DNA of 64,000 bases, taken from assembly GCF_009759665.1 (NCBI RefSeq), contig NZ_WQNE01000031.1, forward strand, positions 39,531 to 103,530, in the 5' to 3' direction. Shown piece after piece: positions 63,977 to 64,000 of the stretch. Source of the stretch: Bradyrhizobium cajani. Its GTDB lineage: Bacteria; Pseudomonadota; Alphaproteobacteria; Rhizobiales; Xanthobacteraceae. Every line of letters starts with the position of its first letter. The stretch's first letter is position 1. The notes below the pieces were generated by a model. It was not told the DNA's origin and did no database searches. It saw only the letters and a list, made by a program, of their open reading frames with translations. The position numbers and the translations under genes are program-made.

Positions 63977-64000
63977 ATGGGTCGCCGAGGGAAAGGAACC
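63977..64000 (+). CDS. Possible start of a further gene, cut by the window edge
   Basis: ATG at 63977 follows GAGAGGAACTGAG, a fair ribosome-binding site, and reads MGRRGKGT to the window end. Eight codons are too few to decide. It follows repeat-like DNA with several ACTGAG words. Confidence 0.25.

Overview
The window is about 64 kb of GC-rich alphaproteobacterial chromosome. The gene content and order point to Bradyrhizobium or a very close relative: eno/ftsB/pdh and argS-nagZ-scpAB-tatABC-serS-surE blocks, a pyruvate dehydrogenase E1-beta carrying a lipoyl domain, a FixK-type box, and the palindromic intergenic repeats typical of that genus. No rRNA, tRNA, CRISPR array, complete insertion sequence or prophage was seen.

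Layout. 0-8.8 kb: a TPR protein cut by the window edge, a NIPSNAP protein, kdsA overlapping an MFS transporter gene, a three-domain glutaminase (glutaminase + STAS + cyclic-nucleotide-binding), queF, a secreted beta-propeller protein and eno. 8.8-16.1 kb: an accessory redox/hydrolase block (quinone oxidoreductase-like enzyme, Tat-exported metallo-beta-lactamase-fold protein, FMN reductase, serine hydrolase, Baeyer-Villiger-type monooxygenase, divergent AraC regulator). 16.2-21.1 kb: ftsB, an AcoR-like GAF/Fis regulator behind a FixK-type box, an aldehyde dehydrogenase broken by a one-base frameshift, and an exported glycerophosphodiesterase. 21.3-27.6 kb: the pyruvate dehydrogenase operon (pdhA, pdhB, DUF5076 gene, a cytidine/deoxycytidylate-deaminase-fold gene, pdhC, a small membrane protein, lpdA).

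27.7-35 kb: a threonine-synthase-like enzyme, a Bug/TctC solute-binding protein, a PAS histidine kinase with a FixJ-type regulator (stop and start codons overlapping) and a lone receiver. Divergent from the kinase lies a tight cluster of four very small genes, three of them paralogous Cys4 mini-proteins and one a secreted cysteine protein. 35-40.4 kb: a soluble lytic transglycosylase, a membrane class III nucleotide cyclase and three tiny genes. 40.4-43.7 kb: a cobalamin riboswitch, TonB-dependent receptor and membrane protein. 43.7-45 kb: small hypothetical genes. 45.4-48.8 kb: ilvD overlapping an exoR-like Sel1 gene, and xthA with an internal stop codon. 48.9-63.8 kb: a hybrid histidine kinase, then the conserved block erpA / dgt-argS-SPOR protein-nagZ-scpA-scpB-tatA-tatB-tatC-serS-hypothetical-surE, ending in palindromic repeats and possibly the first codons of another gene.

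The most original signal is around 30.2-35 kb. A 13-of-14-base motif (ATAC[C/T]TAGGTTTGT) occurs in the divergent region between the kinase and the Cys4 mini-gene cluster and again just upstream of the lone receiver. This suggests that one FixJ-type phosphorelay controls all of them. Other points worth checking are two broken housekeeping or metabolic genes (aldehyde dehydrogenase, xthA), a 9+9 palindrome in front of the aldehyde dehydrogenase, and the separation of eno, ftsB and pdhA by inserted accessory genes.
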